A DNA stretch of 44,925 nt from an uncultured Opitutales bacterium (lineage in GTDB: Bacteria > Verrucomicrobiota > Verrucomicrobiia > Opitutales > Intestinicryptomonadaceae), in assembly GCA_944389215.1 (NCBI GenBank), contig CALXLN010000130.1, forward strand, positions 1-44,925, read 5' to 3'. The position numbers and the translations under genes are program-made. Shown here in pieces: positions 15,936 through 24,694 of this stretch (position 1 is its first letter; each line of letters starts with the position of its first letter). Below the pieces are notes generated by a model. It made no database searches, had not been told where the DNA came from, and saw only the letters and a program-made list of their open reading frames with translations.

Positions 15936-17797
15936 TGAAAAAACTATACGCATCATTTTTTATCGCAACCGCCTATGTTGCGCTTTTAGGACAATCAATC
16001 GAGACATCTGGATTTGACCCTAAGGAAATACGCCCAGGCTCTACTTCAACATACACAGTTATATTGAAGGATATAAACGGCAATATTTCATCGGACGACA
16101 TTCCAATGCCCGACGGGTTGCAAATAATCGGACAAAGCCGTTCCCAAAGTTTTTCGATGGGAACTTCAGGGACATCCAGTTCAACGTCGCTGCAGTATAC
16201 GGTGCGCCCGCTTAAAGAAGGGATTTTTACGGTTCCGGAATGGAGTGTGGAATACAAGGGTAAAACATATAAGATTGCCGCTGCAACTCTAAAAGTCGAC
16301 GAATCCGCCCCGGCGCAACAATCGGCACAGCCGATGGGCGATCCTTTCGGGATGAGAAGCATGTTTGGGCTCCCGTCTAGAACGCGCACGCAAAGCGCAG
16401 CGCGCCAGCAAACCCAATCCTTTGACGACACCCTGCGCAGTAGCGCAAATCTTGAAATTAAACTCCCGCGCGAAGAAATTTACGTCGGAGAGTCCGTGCC
16501 GTGCGAGCTTATCTTCTCATTCGACAAATCGATATTGCGCAACGGATTCCGCCTGGCTCAGCTGGCTCCTGACATAAAAAAAGCCGACGCATTCGACTGC
16601 CCAGCTTTTACTACAGATCCGACAGTAGATGAAAAATCGGATCCGGATAAAGTATTTATCATATACCATACAATCGTAACGCCTTTAAAAGTCGGATCAT
16701 ACGACTTGGATTTTTCGGCAAAGGGAGTTTTCAACCGCGATATGGATATTGACGATCTCATGGGAATGTCCCTTATTGATAGAATGATGTCCATGGGCGG
16801 AGGCAGACAGGTGCCATTTGAAATACAAATGCCCGCCAAGAAAATCAATGTATTGGAACTACCTGCAGACGGAAAGCCTGCCAACTTTACAGGCGCCATC
16901 GGAAAGTTTTCGCTTGAAGATGTAACGGTCGATCCCGACGCGCTCTCGGTTGGAGATCCGGCAATAATCACCGCAAAACTTGTCGGTATGGGAAACTTTG
17001 GCAGAATCGAAGCCCCGAATCTGGACACCGGGGGAGATTGGAAAAGCTACAAGCCAAAAACTTCGTTTGCGGACGAAAGCAATGGACAAGCGTACATAGG
17101 AATTAAAACCTTTGAATATACTGTTGTTCCTACAAAGCCCGATTTGAAATATGCGCCAAAAATTCTCTTCAACTACTTTGACCCCATATCTAAAAAGTAC
17201 GTCGAATTGCCTTCTAAAGAAATTCCAGTAAGCGTAGCGCCAACGGGACGCTCGAATAGGGCGGTACAAAAGGCGGAGGAAAGCAAAAGTGCCGAACCGG
17301 AATTTGCCCAAATTCTCGACAAAAACGAAAAGACGCACGAAATCGAACTCTTAAAATCTCCGCTGTTTTGGGGTTTGCAGGTGGCGATTCTTGCGGCGAT
17401 AGCGTTTTTTATCGCAAAGAGGCGGCGCAAGCTATTACTTGAAAACAATCCAGCGTATGCAAAAAAACTGGCGTACCGCAAACAATGCTCCGCGTATCTT
17501 GCCAAAGCCAGAGACGATGCAAGCCGAAACGATGCAAAGGCATTCTTCATCGACGCCCGCACTGCCCTGCAATACGCCCTCACGGCGGATTCTGAACGCG
17601 AAAGTTCCTCTCTGATTCTGAGGGAAGCGCGCGAAATTATGCAATCGCTTGCCCTGGAACAAGCCGATATAGATTCGGCAAACGTGTTTTTCGACGGCGC
17701 CGACGCAATAACATTCGGAGGCCTAGACGTATCAAAAACGGATTTGAAAGAACTGGACAAATCGCTAAACAAACTATGCAAACTCTTAGAAAAATAA
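15935..17797 (+). CDS. batD: BatD-like membrane-anchored protein
   Basis: This 620-residue protein has a signal peptide (about 1-20), a long periplasmic part built of beta-sandwich-like repeats (for example SLQYTVRPLKEGIFTVPEW and LEIKLPREEIYVGESVP, both typical of BatD), a single membrane span at about 475-493, and a helical cytoplasmic C-terminus of about 125 residues. The segment IYHTIVTPLKVGSYDLDFSAK is a second BatD-type strand pattern. The ATG is the one overlapping the batB/C stop; two codons further upstream would be a TTG. Its end overlaps batE by 22 bases. Confidence 0.9.
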   Translation: MKKLYASFFIATAYVALLGQSIETSGFDPKEIRPGSTSTYTVILKDINGNISSDDIPMPDGLQIIGQSRSQSFSMGTSGTSSSTSLQYTVRPLKEGIFTVPEWSVEYKGKTYKIAAATLKVDESAPAQQSAQPMGDPFGMRSMFGLPSRTRTQSAARQQTQSFDDTLRSSANLEIKLPREEIYVGESVPCELIFSFDKSILRNGFRLAQLAPDIKKADAFDCPAFTTDPTVDEKSDPDKVFIIYHTIVTPLKVGSYDLDFSAKGVFNRDMDIDDLMGMSLIDRMMSMGGGRQVPFEIQMPAKKINVLELPADGKPANFTGAIGKFSLEDVTVDPDALSVGDPAIITAKLVGMGNFGRIEAPNLDTGGDWKSYKPKTSFADESNGQAYIGIKTFEYTVVPTKPDLKYAPKILFNYFDPISKKYVELPSKEIPVSVAPTGRSNRAVQKAEESKSAEPEFAQILDKNEKTHEIELLKSPLFWGLQVAILAAIAFFIAKRRRKLLLENNPAYAKKLAYRKQCSAYLAKARDDASRNDAKAFFIDARTALQYALTADSERESSSLILREAREIMQSLALEQADIDSANVFFDGADAITFGGLDVSKTDLKELDKSLNKLCKLLEK

Positions 17798-18537
17798 TTA
17801 CCCCGCTAAGGATGTTTTTAACGGTTGTCTTTCTGCCGGCGCTTGCGGCCACATCCGCCGCGCAGACAGCCGACGAGTTCTTTGCGCTCGGCAACAACGC
17901 ATATAGAAACGGGGATTATGCGCGCGCCAACGAAAATTACGAAAACGCGGCAAAAGAAGCTCCGCCAACCGCCGAACTATATTACAATTTAGCAAACACC
18001 AATGCTAAGCTCGGCAACAAGGGCAAAGCTCTCCTAAACTACTACCGCGCAATCTATCAAAATCCGCGCATGCCCGAAGCCCACGCAAATCTTCAAATGT
18101 TCGCAAAAGACACGGCAATAGACCTGCCGCAACGCCCGCAAATATATGAAATTTTAGCTGAACTGTCGGAATATGAATGGACTATAATCTGTTTTGCATT
18201 CTTCTGGCTTACAATTCTTCTTATATTTATTCCGCCGCTTTACAGTTACAATAACATGGCAACTGTTTTCCTGGCAATAGTCTCGGGTGCGGTTTTTATA
18301 ACGTCGGTAATAGCAATGCTCAATTGGCGGGATTTCCGGCAAACGGCGATATCAGTCAAAGAGGACGTACCGCTCAGACTATCGCCAACAGACGCAGCCC
18401 CTGTGTCTTCAATAGTGGGAGAGGGGGAAACAGCCTCCATAGAGCGCAAGCACGGAAATTTCGTGCATGTGGCTACTAAAAATGGCAAGCGCGGATGGGC
18501 TTCCGCAAAAGAATTTGTTCCCGTTGCAGAACAATGA
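17776..18537 (+). CDS. batE: BatE-like protein: TPR, two membrane spans, SH3-like domain
   Basis: This 253-residue protein closes the operon. A signal peptide (about 1-29) is followed by TPR repeats (ADEFFALGNNAYRNGDYARA and AELYYNLANTNAKLGNKGKA, about 31-105), two membrane spans (about 135-155 and 162-183), and a bacterial SH3 domain (about 195-250, VPLRLSPTDAAPVSSIV, ending GKRGWASAKEF). The order TPR - two spans - SH3 is what BatE proteins show. The start at 17776 overlaps batD; the ATG at 17812 is an alternative but would lose the basic n-region. A terminator follows 21 bases downstream. Confidence 0.88.
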   Translation: MQTLRKIITPLRMFLTVVFLPALAATSAAQTADEFFALGNNAYRNGDYARANENYENAAKEAPPTAELYYNLANTNAKLGNKGKALLNYYRAIYQNPRMPEAHANLQMFAKDTAIDLPQRPQIYEILAELSEYEWTIICFAFFWLTILLIFIPPLYSYNNMATVFLAIVSGAVFITSVIAMLNWRDFRQTAISVKEDVPLRLSPTDAAPVSSIVGEGETASIERKHGNFVHVATKNGKRGWASAKEFVPVAEQ

Positions 18538-18558
18538 CAACCTCCGGAAACGTTTGGG

Positions 18559-18587
18559 AGCGCCTTGCTAATAGGCGCTTTTTTTAT
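18559..18587 (+). terminator. rho-independent terminator of the moxR/bat operon
   Basis: Arms AGCGCC and GGCGCT around a 9-base loop are followed by eight Ts. It abuts the promoter of the peroxidase gene. Confidence 0.85.
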
Positions 18588-18589
18588 TG

Positions 18590-18619
18590 TTGAAATTTTT
18601 TTTGATTTGCCTTTATAAT
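18590..18619 (+). promoter_or_regulatory. sigma70-type promoter of the peroxidase gene
   Basis: TTGAAA (18590-18595), an 18-base spacer and a perfect TATAAT (18614-18619). It predicts a leader of about 39 bases before the ATG at 18665. This is the best promoter match in the window. Confidence 0.65.
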
Positions 18620-18664
18620 CCAAATGACAAAGATTTATTTGAAACAATAAAACAACGTATCATC

Positions 18665-20032
18665 ATGAATAAAAAATTAGCCGTGTTGTTGGTGATTGTT
18701 ATAATATGGGGTGCAGGATACTTCTGGGCGTCCTCGTATTCAAAGCTTCCCGATGGTTCGCCGTCCCAAAAAGCCGTTTACGCCCTGAATGAAGCCGGGT
18801 GTGTAATGTGCCATTCCAAAGACGCCAAACCGCCGTTTTACGGATACATTCCATTTGTCGGTTCCCTCATAAAGAACGATATGGCACTGGGACTCCGCAA
18901 TTTCGACATAGCCCCAACAATGGCCGCAATTGAAAAAGATTTGCCGGCAAATGAATCCGCTCTGGCGAAAATCGAATATGTAGTGGATGAAAATACAATG
19001 CCTCCGCTCAGATTTAAGCTGGTACACTGGTTCTCCAATATAAATTCCCAAGAGCGCGCGGCTATTACAGATTGGATTTCCGTAGAACGCAAAAAATTGA
19101 ACGCTAAATCCGGTATTGCCGAAGAATTCGCCAATGAACCCGTATGGCCTATACCGGAAAGCCTAGATGTCGATCCCCGCAAGGCTGAACTGGGAGCAAT
19201 ACTTTACCACCATACGGCTCTGTCTGGCGACAATACGGTATCATGCGCGACCTGCCATCCGCTTGAAGGAGCCGGAGTAGACGCATTGCAGACATCTACC
19301 GGAATCCGCGAACAAAAAGGCGATATAAACGCCCCCACCGTTTATAACGCAGCATTTAATTTTAAGCAGTTCTGGGACGGCCGCGCAAACAATTTGGAAG
19401 AACAGGCCGGCGGACCTCCTATGAATCCGATTGAAATGGACGGCGGCTCCTGGTCGGCCGTTGCCGAAAGGCTTTCAAAAGACTCGGATTTTGAGAAAGA
19501 CTTTAAAAAAGTATATCCGGACGGATTTAACGAAAAAAACATCACCGATGCAATCGCCGCTTTCGAACGCACTCTCATAACTCCCAACAGCCCGTTTGAC
19601 CGCTATCTCAAAGGCGACAAAAAAGCTTTGACCAAGGAGCAAATTAAAGGGTACGAACTTTTCAAGCAATACAATTGCACGCTTTGCCACTCCGGACAAA
19701 ATTTCGGCGGACAGTCTTTCGAGTATATGGGTCTGGCCCGCGACTACTTTAACGACCGCGGCGATGTTGGCAAAATTAACGACACGGGCTTGGCTTCGAA
19801 TACAAAGGACGAAAGGGACATTCGCAAATTCAAGACCCCCACCCTGCGCAATGTGGCGCTAACCGCCCCATACTTCCACGACGGTTCTTCAAAAACCCTC
19901 AAACACGCTGTGGAAGTTATGGCAAAATATCAGCGAGATAAAGAGCTTGACGACGACGAAATATCGGCAATTGTAAAGTTCTTGGAATCTCTGACGGGAG
20001 AACTCAACGGAAAGCCGCTTCAAAAAAAGTAA
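18665..20032 (+). CDS. membrane-anchored tri-haem cytochrome c peroxidase
   Basis: This 455-residue protein reduces H2O2 to water with electrons from periplasmic carriers. An uncleaved-looking N-terminal membrane anchor (about 5-24) is followed by an extra haem-binding domain with CVMCH (C46, C49, H50) and the sequence KPPFYGYIPFVG. Then comes a classical di-haem CCP/MauG domain with CATCH (C194-H198) and CTLCH (C338-H342), plus FWDGRA, FERTLITPNSPFD and TPTLRNVALTAPYFHDGS. The normal di-haem enzyme lacks the first haem; E. coli YhjA also carries an extra N-terminal haem and an anchor, probably to take electrons from quinol. The start is the ATG at the anchor. It has its own strong promoter and terminator. 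The haem count is seen directly; the quinol peroxidase role is inferred. Confidence 0.92.
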   Translation: MNKKLAVLLVIVIIWGAGYFWASSYSKLPDGSPSQKAVYALNEAGCVMCHSKDAKPPFYGYIPFVGSLIKNDMALGLRNFDIAPTMAAIEKDLPANESALAKIEYVVDENTMPPLRFKLVHWFSNINSQERAAITDWISVERKKLNAKSGIAEEFANEPVWPIPESLDVDPRKAELGAILYHHTALSGDNTVSCATCHPLEGAGVDALQTSTGIREQKGDINAPTVYNAAFNFKQFWDGRANNLEEQAGGPPMNPIEMDGGSWSAVAERLSKDSDFEKDFKKVYPDGFNEKNITDAIAAFERTLITPNSPFDRYLKGDKKALTKEQIKGYELFKQYNCTLCHSGQNFGGQSFEYMGLARDYFNDRGDVGKINDTGLASNTKDERDIRKFKTPTLRNVALTAPYFHDGSSKTLKHAVEVMAKYQRDKELDDDEISAIVKFLESLTGELNGKPLQKK

Positions 20033-20057
20033 ATCTTTCCTTAAAATCAACTAGAGC

Positions 20058-20090
20058 AAAAAAGTCCGCAAGAAATTTCGGACTTTTTTT
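20058..20090 (+). terminator. rho-independent terminator of the peroxidase gene
   Basis: An 11-bp stem (AAAAAAGTCCG with CGGACTTTTTT) and a 10-base loop. The A/T arms make it potentially bidirectional. Confidence 0.88.
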
Positions 20091-20108
20091 GCATGAAGAA
20101 TAAATCCA

Positions 20109-20858
20109 ATGCTAGACAATATTCACCGCACATCCTATAAAGTGCGCATATCCGACGCCGACAAAAACGGCACTCTAAAATGCAACGGCCTCCTGCAAAT
20201 GCTTCAGGAAGCCGCAACGGAACACGCAACGATACTCGGGGTGGATTTTAAGGCTTTAAAGCCGCTGAATTTGGGCTGGGCAGTTTCAAAGTTCGTCATA
20301 AACATAACCAGACTCCCGCAATGGGGCGAACGTATAAATGTTACAACTTGGGCGTCGGACAAGGATAAAGTCGCTACATACAGGGAATTTGTTGTAACGG
20401 ATTCGTCTGGCATTGAACTTGTGTCTGCACGTTCCCAATGGGTGCTTTTCGACACGCGCGAACGAAAAATAGCGCGCATGGGAAAAATACAAGATTGGTC
20501 CAGACTTGAAAAAAAATACGCAAATACCTCCGAATTCCTTCCGCTAAAACCGCCAGAAAATGTGGTATCCTCGGCGGTATGCGCGGCCCGTAATGACGAT
20601 ATAGACTTAAACGGGCATGTAAACAACGCCGTTTATCTCATCTGGGTCATAGAATCTCTCCCGTACAATTTTAAAGGACTCCCAAATCAAATAAGAATAA
20701 ATTTCTTGGAAGAAGTAATGCCCCATACTGATGTGGAAGTAATATGCGCGCTGGACGGCGAAAATTCCTACCATGCGCTCACAAACCGCAATACAAATCG
20801 GGAATGCGCGCGCGTGAACATATTGTGGAAACAGGCGCAAACGCCTATTTTGTCTTGA
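20109..20858 (+). CDS. acyl-ACP thioesterase (FatA/FatB family)
   Basis: This 249-residue double hot-dog thioesterase releases free fatty acids from acyl carrier protein. The N-terminal hot dog shows YKVRISDADKNGTLKCNGLL and LGWAVSKFVINI. The C-terminal half carries the catalytic segment DIDLNGHVNNAVYLIWVIE (around residues 165-183) with the Asn-x-His pattern characteristic of this family. The length matches bacterial members. It begins 18 bases after the peroxidase terminator and is followed at 31 bases by a membrane protein gene. Chain-length preference cannot be told. Confidence 0.9.
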   Translation: MLDNIHRTSYKVRISDADKNGTLKCNGLLQMLQEAATEHATILGVDFKALKPLNLGWAVSKFVINITRLPQWGERINVTTWASDKDKVATYREFVVTDSSGIELVSARSQWVLFDTRERKIARMGKIQDWSRLEKKYANTSEFLPLKPPENVVSSAVCAARNDDIDLNGHVNNAVYLIWVIESLPYNFKGLPNQIRINFLEEVMPHTDVEVICALDGENSYHALTNRNTNRECARVNILWKQAQTPILS

Positions 20859-20889
20859 TAAGGCGCGTTTGTTAGTATTGGATTGAATT

Positions 20890-21426
20890 ATGAATTTGTA
20901 TCTATCGACATACCTGTTTGCGGCAATTCTGCTCGCGCTCGGATTGCCGTTTGCGGCGGATGCCGGCCGTATGGAAAAATACGCCTTTGCGTTCCTGCGC
21001 AGCACAAAAGCCGCTATTGTAGTATTTGGAGGCTCCGGACTTTGGTTCCTTTATCTGCTTTCGCAGTTGGGAGAGGCGGATTTCGGCAATATTAAAGGAA
21101 TTTTAATAGCTGTCTTCGGAATAGCCGGAGTATTGGCTTTCTTCTATTTGGATGATTTCCTGTCGGTCAGGGGAGCTGCAGTACTGGGACTTCTTTTGGC
21201 AAGGGAATTTCTGGACTCGGCTTTTATGCAAGAACCGTCATCAAGACTTGTGCTGGTAACATTGTCCTACGCGGTCGTTTTGATTTCCCTTTATCTGGGG
21301 GCTATTCCGTACAGGCTGCGCGATTTTTTCACATATTTATACGAGTATCCTCGGCGGGCTAAAACTTTCGGACTGGCGCTTTGCGCGTGTGCGGCGGCTC
21401 TAGTAACGGCTTCGATTTTCTACTAA
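20890..21426 (+). CDS. polytopic membrane protein of unknown function
   Basis: A 178-residue protein with about five hydrophobic segments (near 5-24, 40-58, 68-88, 97-108 with 120-138, and 158-176). It resembles no family I can name. It lies 1 base before the guanylate kinase start, so it is probably co-transcribed and possibly coupled. The N-terminus MNLYLSTYLFAAILLALGLP would itself be a membrane anchor rather than a cleaved signal. Confidence 0.75.
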   Translation: MNLYLSTYLFAAILLALGLPFAADAGRMEKYAFAFLRSTKAAIVVFGGSGLWFLYLLSQLGEADFGNIKGILIAVFGIAGVLAFFYLDDFLSVRGAAVLGLLLAREFLDSAFMQEPSSRLVLVTLSYAVVLISLYLGAIPYRLRDFFTYLYEYPRRAKTFGLALCACAAALVTASIFY

Positions 21427-21427
21427 A

Positions 21428-22012
21428 ATGGGAAAGAATATCTTAATGATAATAAGCGGCCCGGCTGGTAGCGGAAAAAACACCGTCGCCGAGCGCCTAA
21501 TGGAGGAATTCCCAAACGTTGAGCGCGTGCTCACATCGACGTCCCGCCCACCCCGCGGACAAGAGCGCGACGGCGCGGACTACAACTTTCTGAGCCCGGA
21601 GGAATTTGAAAAAAAAATCAAAGCCGGAGAATTTTACGAATACGCTAAAATCCACGAACGCTACTATGGAACGTCGAAAAAATCCATAAGCGACGCTTTC
21701 TCAAAGGGCGGAGATTTACTCCTAATAATAGATGTTCAAGGCGCAAAAACGTGGAAAAAAATAGCGGAAAACAACCCGGAACTGTCCGGGAGGCTCGTAA
21801 CCATATTTATAGTTCCGCCTTCACTAGACGAATTGCGGTCGCGCCTGCAAGGCAGAGGAACAGAAACCGAAGCTGAAATAGAACGGCGCATGAAAACCGC
21901 GGAAGATGAACTTCTTCAAACAAAGTATTTCGACGCTCTGATATATTCAAAATCGCGCGACGAGGATTACGCGGCTTTGAAAAAAATCTACATGCATGCG
22001 AAAATTTCTTAA
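21428..22012 (+). CDS. gmk: guanylate kinase
   Basis: This 194-residue enzyme phosphorylates GMP to GDP. The GMP-binding part is well kept: STSRPPRGQERDGADYNF, then FYEYAKIHERYYGTSKKSI, the Walker B-like LLLIIDVQGAKTW, and IFIVPPSLDELRSRLQGRGTE. The P-loop is GPAGSGKNT (11-19). The residue after Lys17 is Asn instead of the Ser/Thr that usually helps bind Mg2+, with a Thr one position later. The length is typical. It follows a membrane protein gene by one base. Confidence 0.95.
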   Translation: MGKNILMIISGPAGSGKNTVAERLMEEFPNVERVLTSTSRPPRGQERDGADYNFLSPEEFEKKIKAGEFYEYAKIHERYYGTSKKSISDAFSKGGDLLLIIDVQGAKTWKKIAENNPELSGRLVTIFIVPPSLDELRSRLQGRGTETEAEIERRMKTAEDELLQTKYFDALIYSKSRDEDYAALKKIYMHAKIS

Positions 22013-22099
22013 ATTTTTCGTTTTGAACCGCCCCAAGTTTATCTTTTTTCCTTGTGAGAATTCGGGCTGGAGAAACTTTTCCGCAAGCCCCTACAACGC

Positions 22100-22124
22100 A
22101 AAAAAAGGCGGACAAAAGCCCGCC
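22100..22124 (-). terminator. rho-independent terminator of the superoxide dismutase gene
   Basis: On the minus strand GGCGGGC and GTCCGCC (7 bp with one G-T pair, loop TTTT) are followed by seven Ts. It begins 45 bases after the stop codon. Confidence 0.85.
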
Positions 22125-22169
22125 GATACGCTTGATGTAACTTGAATATGCGCCAAATTGTCCAGCGCG

Positions 22170-22925
22170 CTATAATAAAACCTTTTTTTTGTCCACGGCG
22201 AACTGGTAACGCTCGCTTACGCGCTTCCAATTGACGATATTCCATATGCATTCCGCATATTCAGGACGCCTATTTTGGTATTTCAAATAATAGGCGTGTT
22301 CCCATACGTCTATGGTGAGAATAGGTATCATATTACATGCGCTTACAGCCTCGCCCATGATTGGAGCATCCTGGTTTGGAGTAGAGCAAATCTTCAGTTT
22401 CCCGTCGGGCGAAACGCCAAGCCACGCCCATCCGCTGCCGAACCTGCCGACTGCTGCGGCGTTCATTTGCTTCTTTAATTCCTCAAAAGAGCCGAACGAT
22501 TCTTTAATTGCCGCCATTAACTCCGGAGAAGGTTCGCTCTTTTCGGGAGAAAGCCCGCGCCAATAGAAAGTGTGGTTCCAAACGCCACCTCCGTTGTTGC
22601 GGACAGCTGTTCTTATGTTCTCGGGAACTTTGTCTAGCCCCGATATCAAAGCCTCTACCGACCCGTCAAACTTGAAGTTTGGCTCCGATTCAAGCGCCTT
22701 GTTAAGATTGGCCACGTACGCGGCTTGGTGTTTGCCGTGGTGAATTGCCACAGTTTCAGAATCAATCCAAGGCTCAAGGGCGTCGACCGGGTATTCTAGT
22801 TCAGTCAAGATGTATTTCATTTTTTTATTTTCCGTTCTTTCTTCATTACCGCCAAAACAAGCTTGTCCGGCTATCGTTAAAAAAGACATAAACGCAACAC
22901 AATAAAGTATCAATTTCAGTCTCAT
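22170..22925 (-). CDS. exported superoxide dismutase, Fe/Mn family (Mn-type residues)
   Basis: This 251-residue protein has an N-terminal signal peptide (about 1-22, MRLKLILYCVAFMSFLTIAG then QACF) before a complete Fe/Mn-SOD domain. Metal ligands are His62 in IHHGKH, His118 in WNHTFYW, and Asp206 and His210 in DVWEHAYY. Gly residues in NNGGG before the second ligand and Gln185 in PNQD are the pattern of Mn rather than Fe enzymes. Most such SODs are cytoplasmic, so export is a point of interest; cleavage after AGQA or lipidation at Cys23 are both possible, although the lipobox is poor. ATG at 22925 starts the signal peptide. It is divergent from the Tat oxidoreductase gene. Confidence 0.93.
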   Translation of the reverse strand: MRLKLILYCVAFMSFLTIAGQACFGGNEERTENKKMKYILTELEYPVDALEPWIDSETVAIHHGKHQAAYVANLNKALESEPNFKFDGSVEALISGLDKVPENIRTAVRNNGGGVWNHTFYWRGLSPEKSEPSPELMAAIKESFGSFEELKKQMNAAAVGRFGSGWAWLGVSPDGKLKICSTPNQDAPIMGEAVSACNMIPILTIDVWEHAYYLKYQNRRPEYAECIWNIVNWKRVSERYQFAVDKKKVLL

Positions 22926-23017
22926 ATTTGTATATCGCTTTTTTATTTCATAAATTAAACTAGATTTTTTTTTAACCAAATAGTATAAACTCTATTTGAT
23001 AAATATATATCGTAAAT

Positions 23018-23022
23018 GGAGG
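23018..23022 (+). promoter_or_regulatory. strong Shine-Dalgarno for the Tat oxidoreductase gene
   Basis: GGAGG lies 5 bases before the ATG at 23028. It stands out because most genes in this window lack any such sequence. Confidence 0.8.
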
Positions 23023-23027
23023 AATAA

Positions 23028-24383
23028 ATGAAACAAACTAGAAGAGACTTTATAAAAGCAGCAGCATTTTCGGCGGCCGGGTTTACAATTTTGCCGCAAT
23101 GGGTCGCGGGCGCAGGAAAACCGCCAAGCTCGAAACTAAATGTTGCGTTCATAGGAGTAGGCGGACGCGGCGAATGGGCTTGCCAAGAACTTTGTACCTT
23201 CGACAAGGTTAATCCAGTTTGCTTCGTGGATGTGGACGACAAAAATGCGGGAAATACCTACAAGAAGTTTCCCAATGTTCCGCGCATGCGCGACTACCGT
23301 AAAATGTTCGATAAATACGGCAAAGATATAGACGCCGTCGTAATATCAACCCCCGACCACGCGCACTTTCCAATCGCAGCTTGGGCTATGCTAAACGGCA
23401 AGCACGTATATGTCGAAAAACCCATGACGCGCACGATATGGGAATCCCGCGAGCTTGCAAAAATAGCAAAAAAGACGGGTGTTACAACCCAACTCGGCAA
23501 CCAGGGACATACAATAGGCCCTTGGAGAAACGTCCGCGAATGGTATAAAAGCGGAATTATCGGCGAAGTAAAAGAAATGCACATTTGGACGGACAGGCCG
23601 GTATGGAGACAGGGAAGCAAATTTCCGCGTCCAGACGGTTCGGAAAAAGTTCCCTCGACGCTTGATTTCAAACTATGGCTAAACGTCGCCCCAGACGCAA
23701 AATATTCAAGCAATATTATCCCATCCCATTGGCGCGGGTTGCGCGACTACGGAACGGGCGCAATGGGCGACCACGCATGCCACGTTTTCGATTGGGTGTA
23801 TTCTCCGCTGGAACTTGGCATGCCTGTAAAAATCAAAGGCACATCAGATCCGTTTGACGATTTCTCTTGGCCACTGCACTCCCGCACGGAATTTGAGTTC
23901 GCGCCCAAAGGGTCGCGGCCTGCGGTAAAAATGTATTGGTACGATACTTCGCTGCGCCCCAAGGATATTCCAAGAGTTCCGCAGGAAGTTGTAGATACCA
24001 CCCCCAACGGAGCGGTAATAGTTGGCACAAAAGAGACGGTTATGTGTTTCGACCAATTCGGCGCGCGCACAATAATATCTCCGCGCGACAGGATGATTGA
24101 GTTGAAAAAATCGAATGCCCTTCCCCCTGATATTCCTACCGAAAAATCTCACCACCGCAATTGGGTCGAAGCTTGCCTGGAAGGCAAAAAGGCAAATTCT
24201 GACATTGTCGACTACGCGGCAGACTTGAATGAATTCGTCCTATTGGGCTGCATCCCAATCCATTTCCCCGGAGAAGAACTTGTCTACGACCACTCTACTC
24301 GCCAATTCACGAATAAAGAGGCCAACAAATTCTTCAACAGCCATTACGAATACAAGCAGGAATTCCTGCCCTACAAAATCTAA
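23028..24383 (+). CDS. Tat-exported Gfo/Idh/MocA family oxidoreductase
   Basis: This 451-residue NAD(P)-dependent sugar or inositol dehydrogenase-like protein has a twin-arginine signal (TRRDFIKAAAFSAAGFTI, residues 4-21). The Rossmann part shows VAFIGVGGRG, the catalytic-domain motif HVYVEKPMTRT and the family-typical TQLGNQGHTIGPWR. The C-terminal part includes DYGTGAMGDHACHVFDW, with the conserved Asp-His. Exported members of this type are common in Verrucomicrobiota and Planctomycetota and may work with DUF1080 proteins on keto-sugars, but the DUF1080 gene here is 18 kb away. The clear ribosome binding site fixes the start. Confidence 0.93.
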   Translation: MKQTRRDFIKAAAFSAAGFTILPQWVAGAGKPPSSKLNVAFIGVGGRGEWACQELCTFDKVNPVCFVDVDDKNAGNTYKKFPNVPRMRDYRKMFDKYGKDIDAVVISTPDHAHFPIAAWAMLNGKHVYVEKPMTRTIWESRELAKIAKKTGVTTQLGNQGHTIGPWRNVREWYKSGIIGEVKEMHIWTDRPVWRQGSKFPRPDGSEKVPSTLDFKLWLNVAPDAKYSSNIIPSHWRGLRDYGTGAMGDHACHVFDWVYSPLELGMPVKIKGTSDPFDDFSWPLHSRTEFEFAPKGSRPAVKMYWYDTSLRPKDIPRVPQEVVDTTPNGAVIVGTKETVMCFDQFGARTIISPRDRMIELKKSNALPPDIPTEKSHHRNWVEACLEGKKANSDIVDYAADLNEFVLLGCIPIHFPGEELVYDHSTRQFTNKEANKFFNSHYEYKQEFLPYKI

Positions 24384-24402
24384 TAAACCATATTTTGCAA
24401 CA

Positions 24403-24436
24403 AAAGGCCGCGGCGGAAACCGCGGTCTTTTTGTTT
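24403..24436 (+). terminator. rho-independent terminator of the Tat oxidoreductase gene
   Basis: GGCCGCGG and CCGCGGTC pair over 8 bases (one G-T) around a short loop, followed by TTTTTGTTTT. Confidence 0.85.
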
Positions 24437-24694
24437 TATAAAAATAAATTGTTTTGCCTATTTTGCTGTCGCTTGCCGCACATTGCCTGCAATAGTTTAA
24501 ATAGCCCGCATATAATTCCGTAAGAAATGCGTTTGCAACCTCCCGCAAGCTCATATAGAGAACTTTTGCAGAAGAAATTATTCGCCCAAACATCCCGCTT
24601 TTTAACCATAGCCGCAACAAGCAAAATGTTCTTGCGTCCGCGCGAAATTTGTGGAGAATTTTGCCCTTATATTTTTAAGGACGAATCTATTTAA
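24437..24694. other. intergenic region before lepA
   Basis: With the terminator this is a 311-base gap. I see no gene or stable hairpin. It should contain the promoter of the lepA-lepB operon, for which no convincing -35/-10 pair is visible. Confidence 0.5.
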
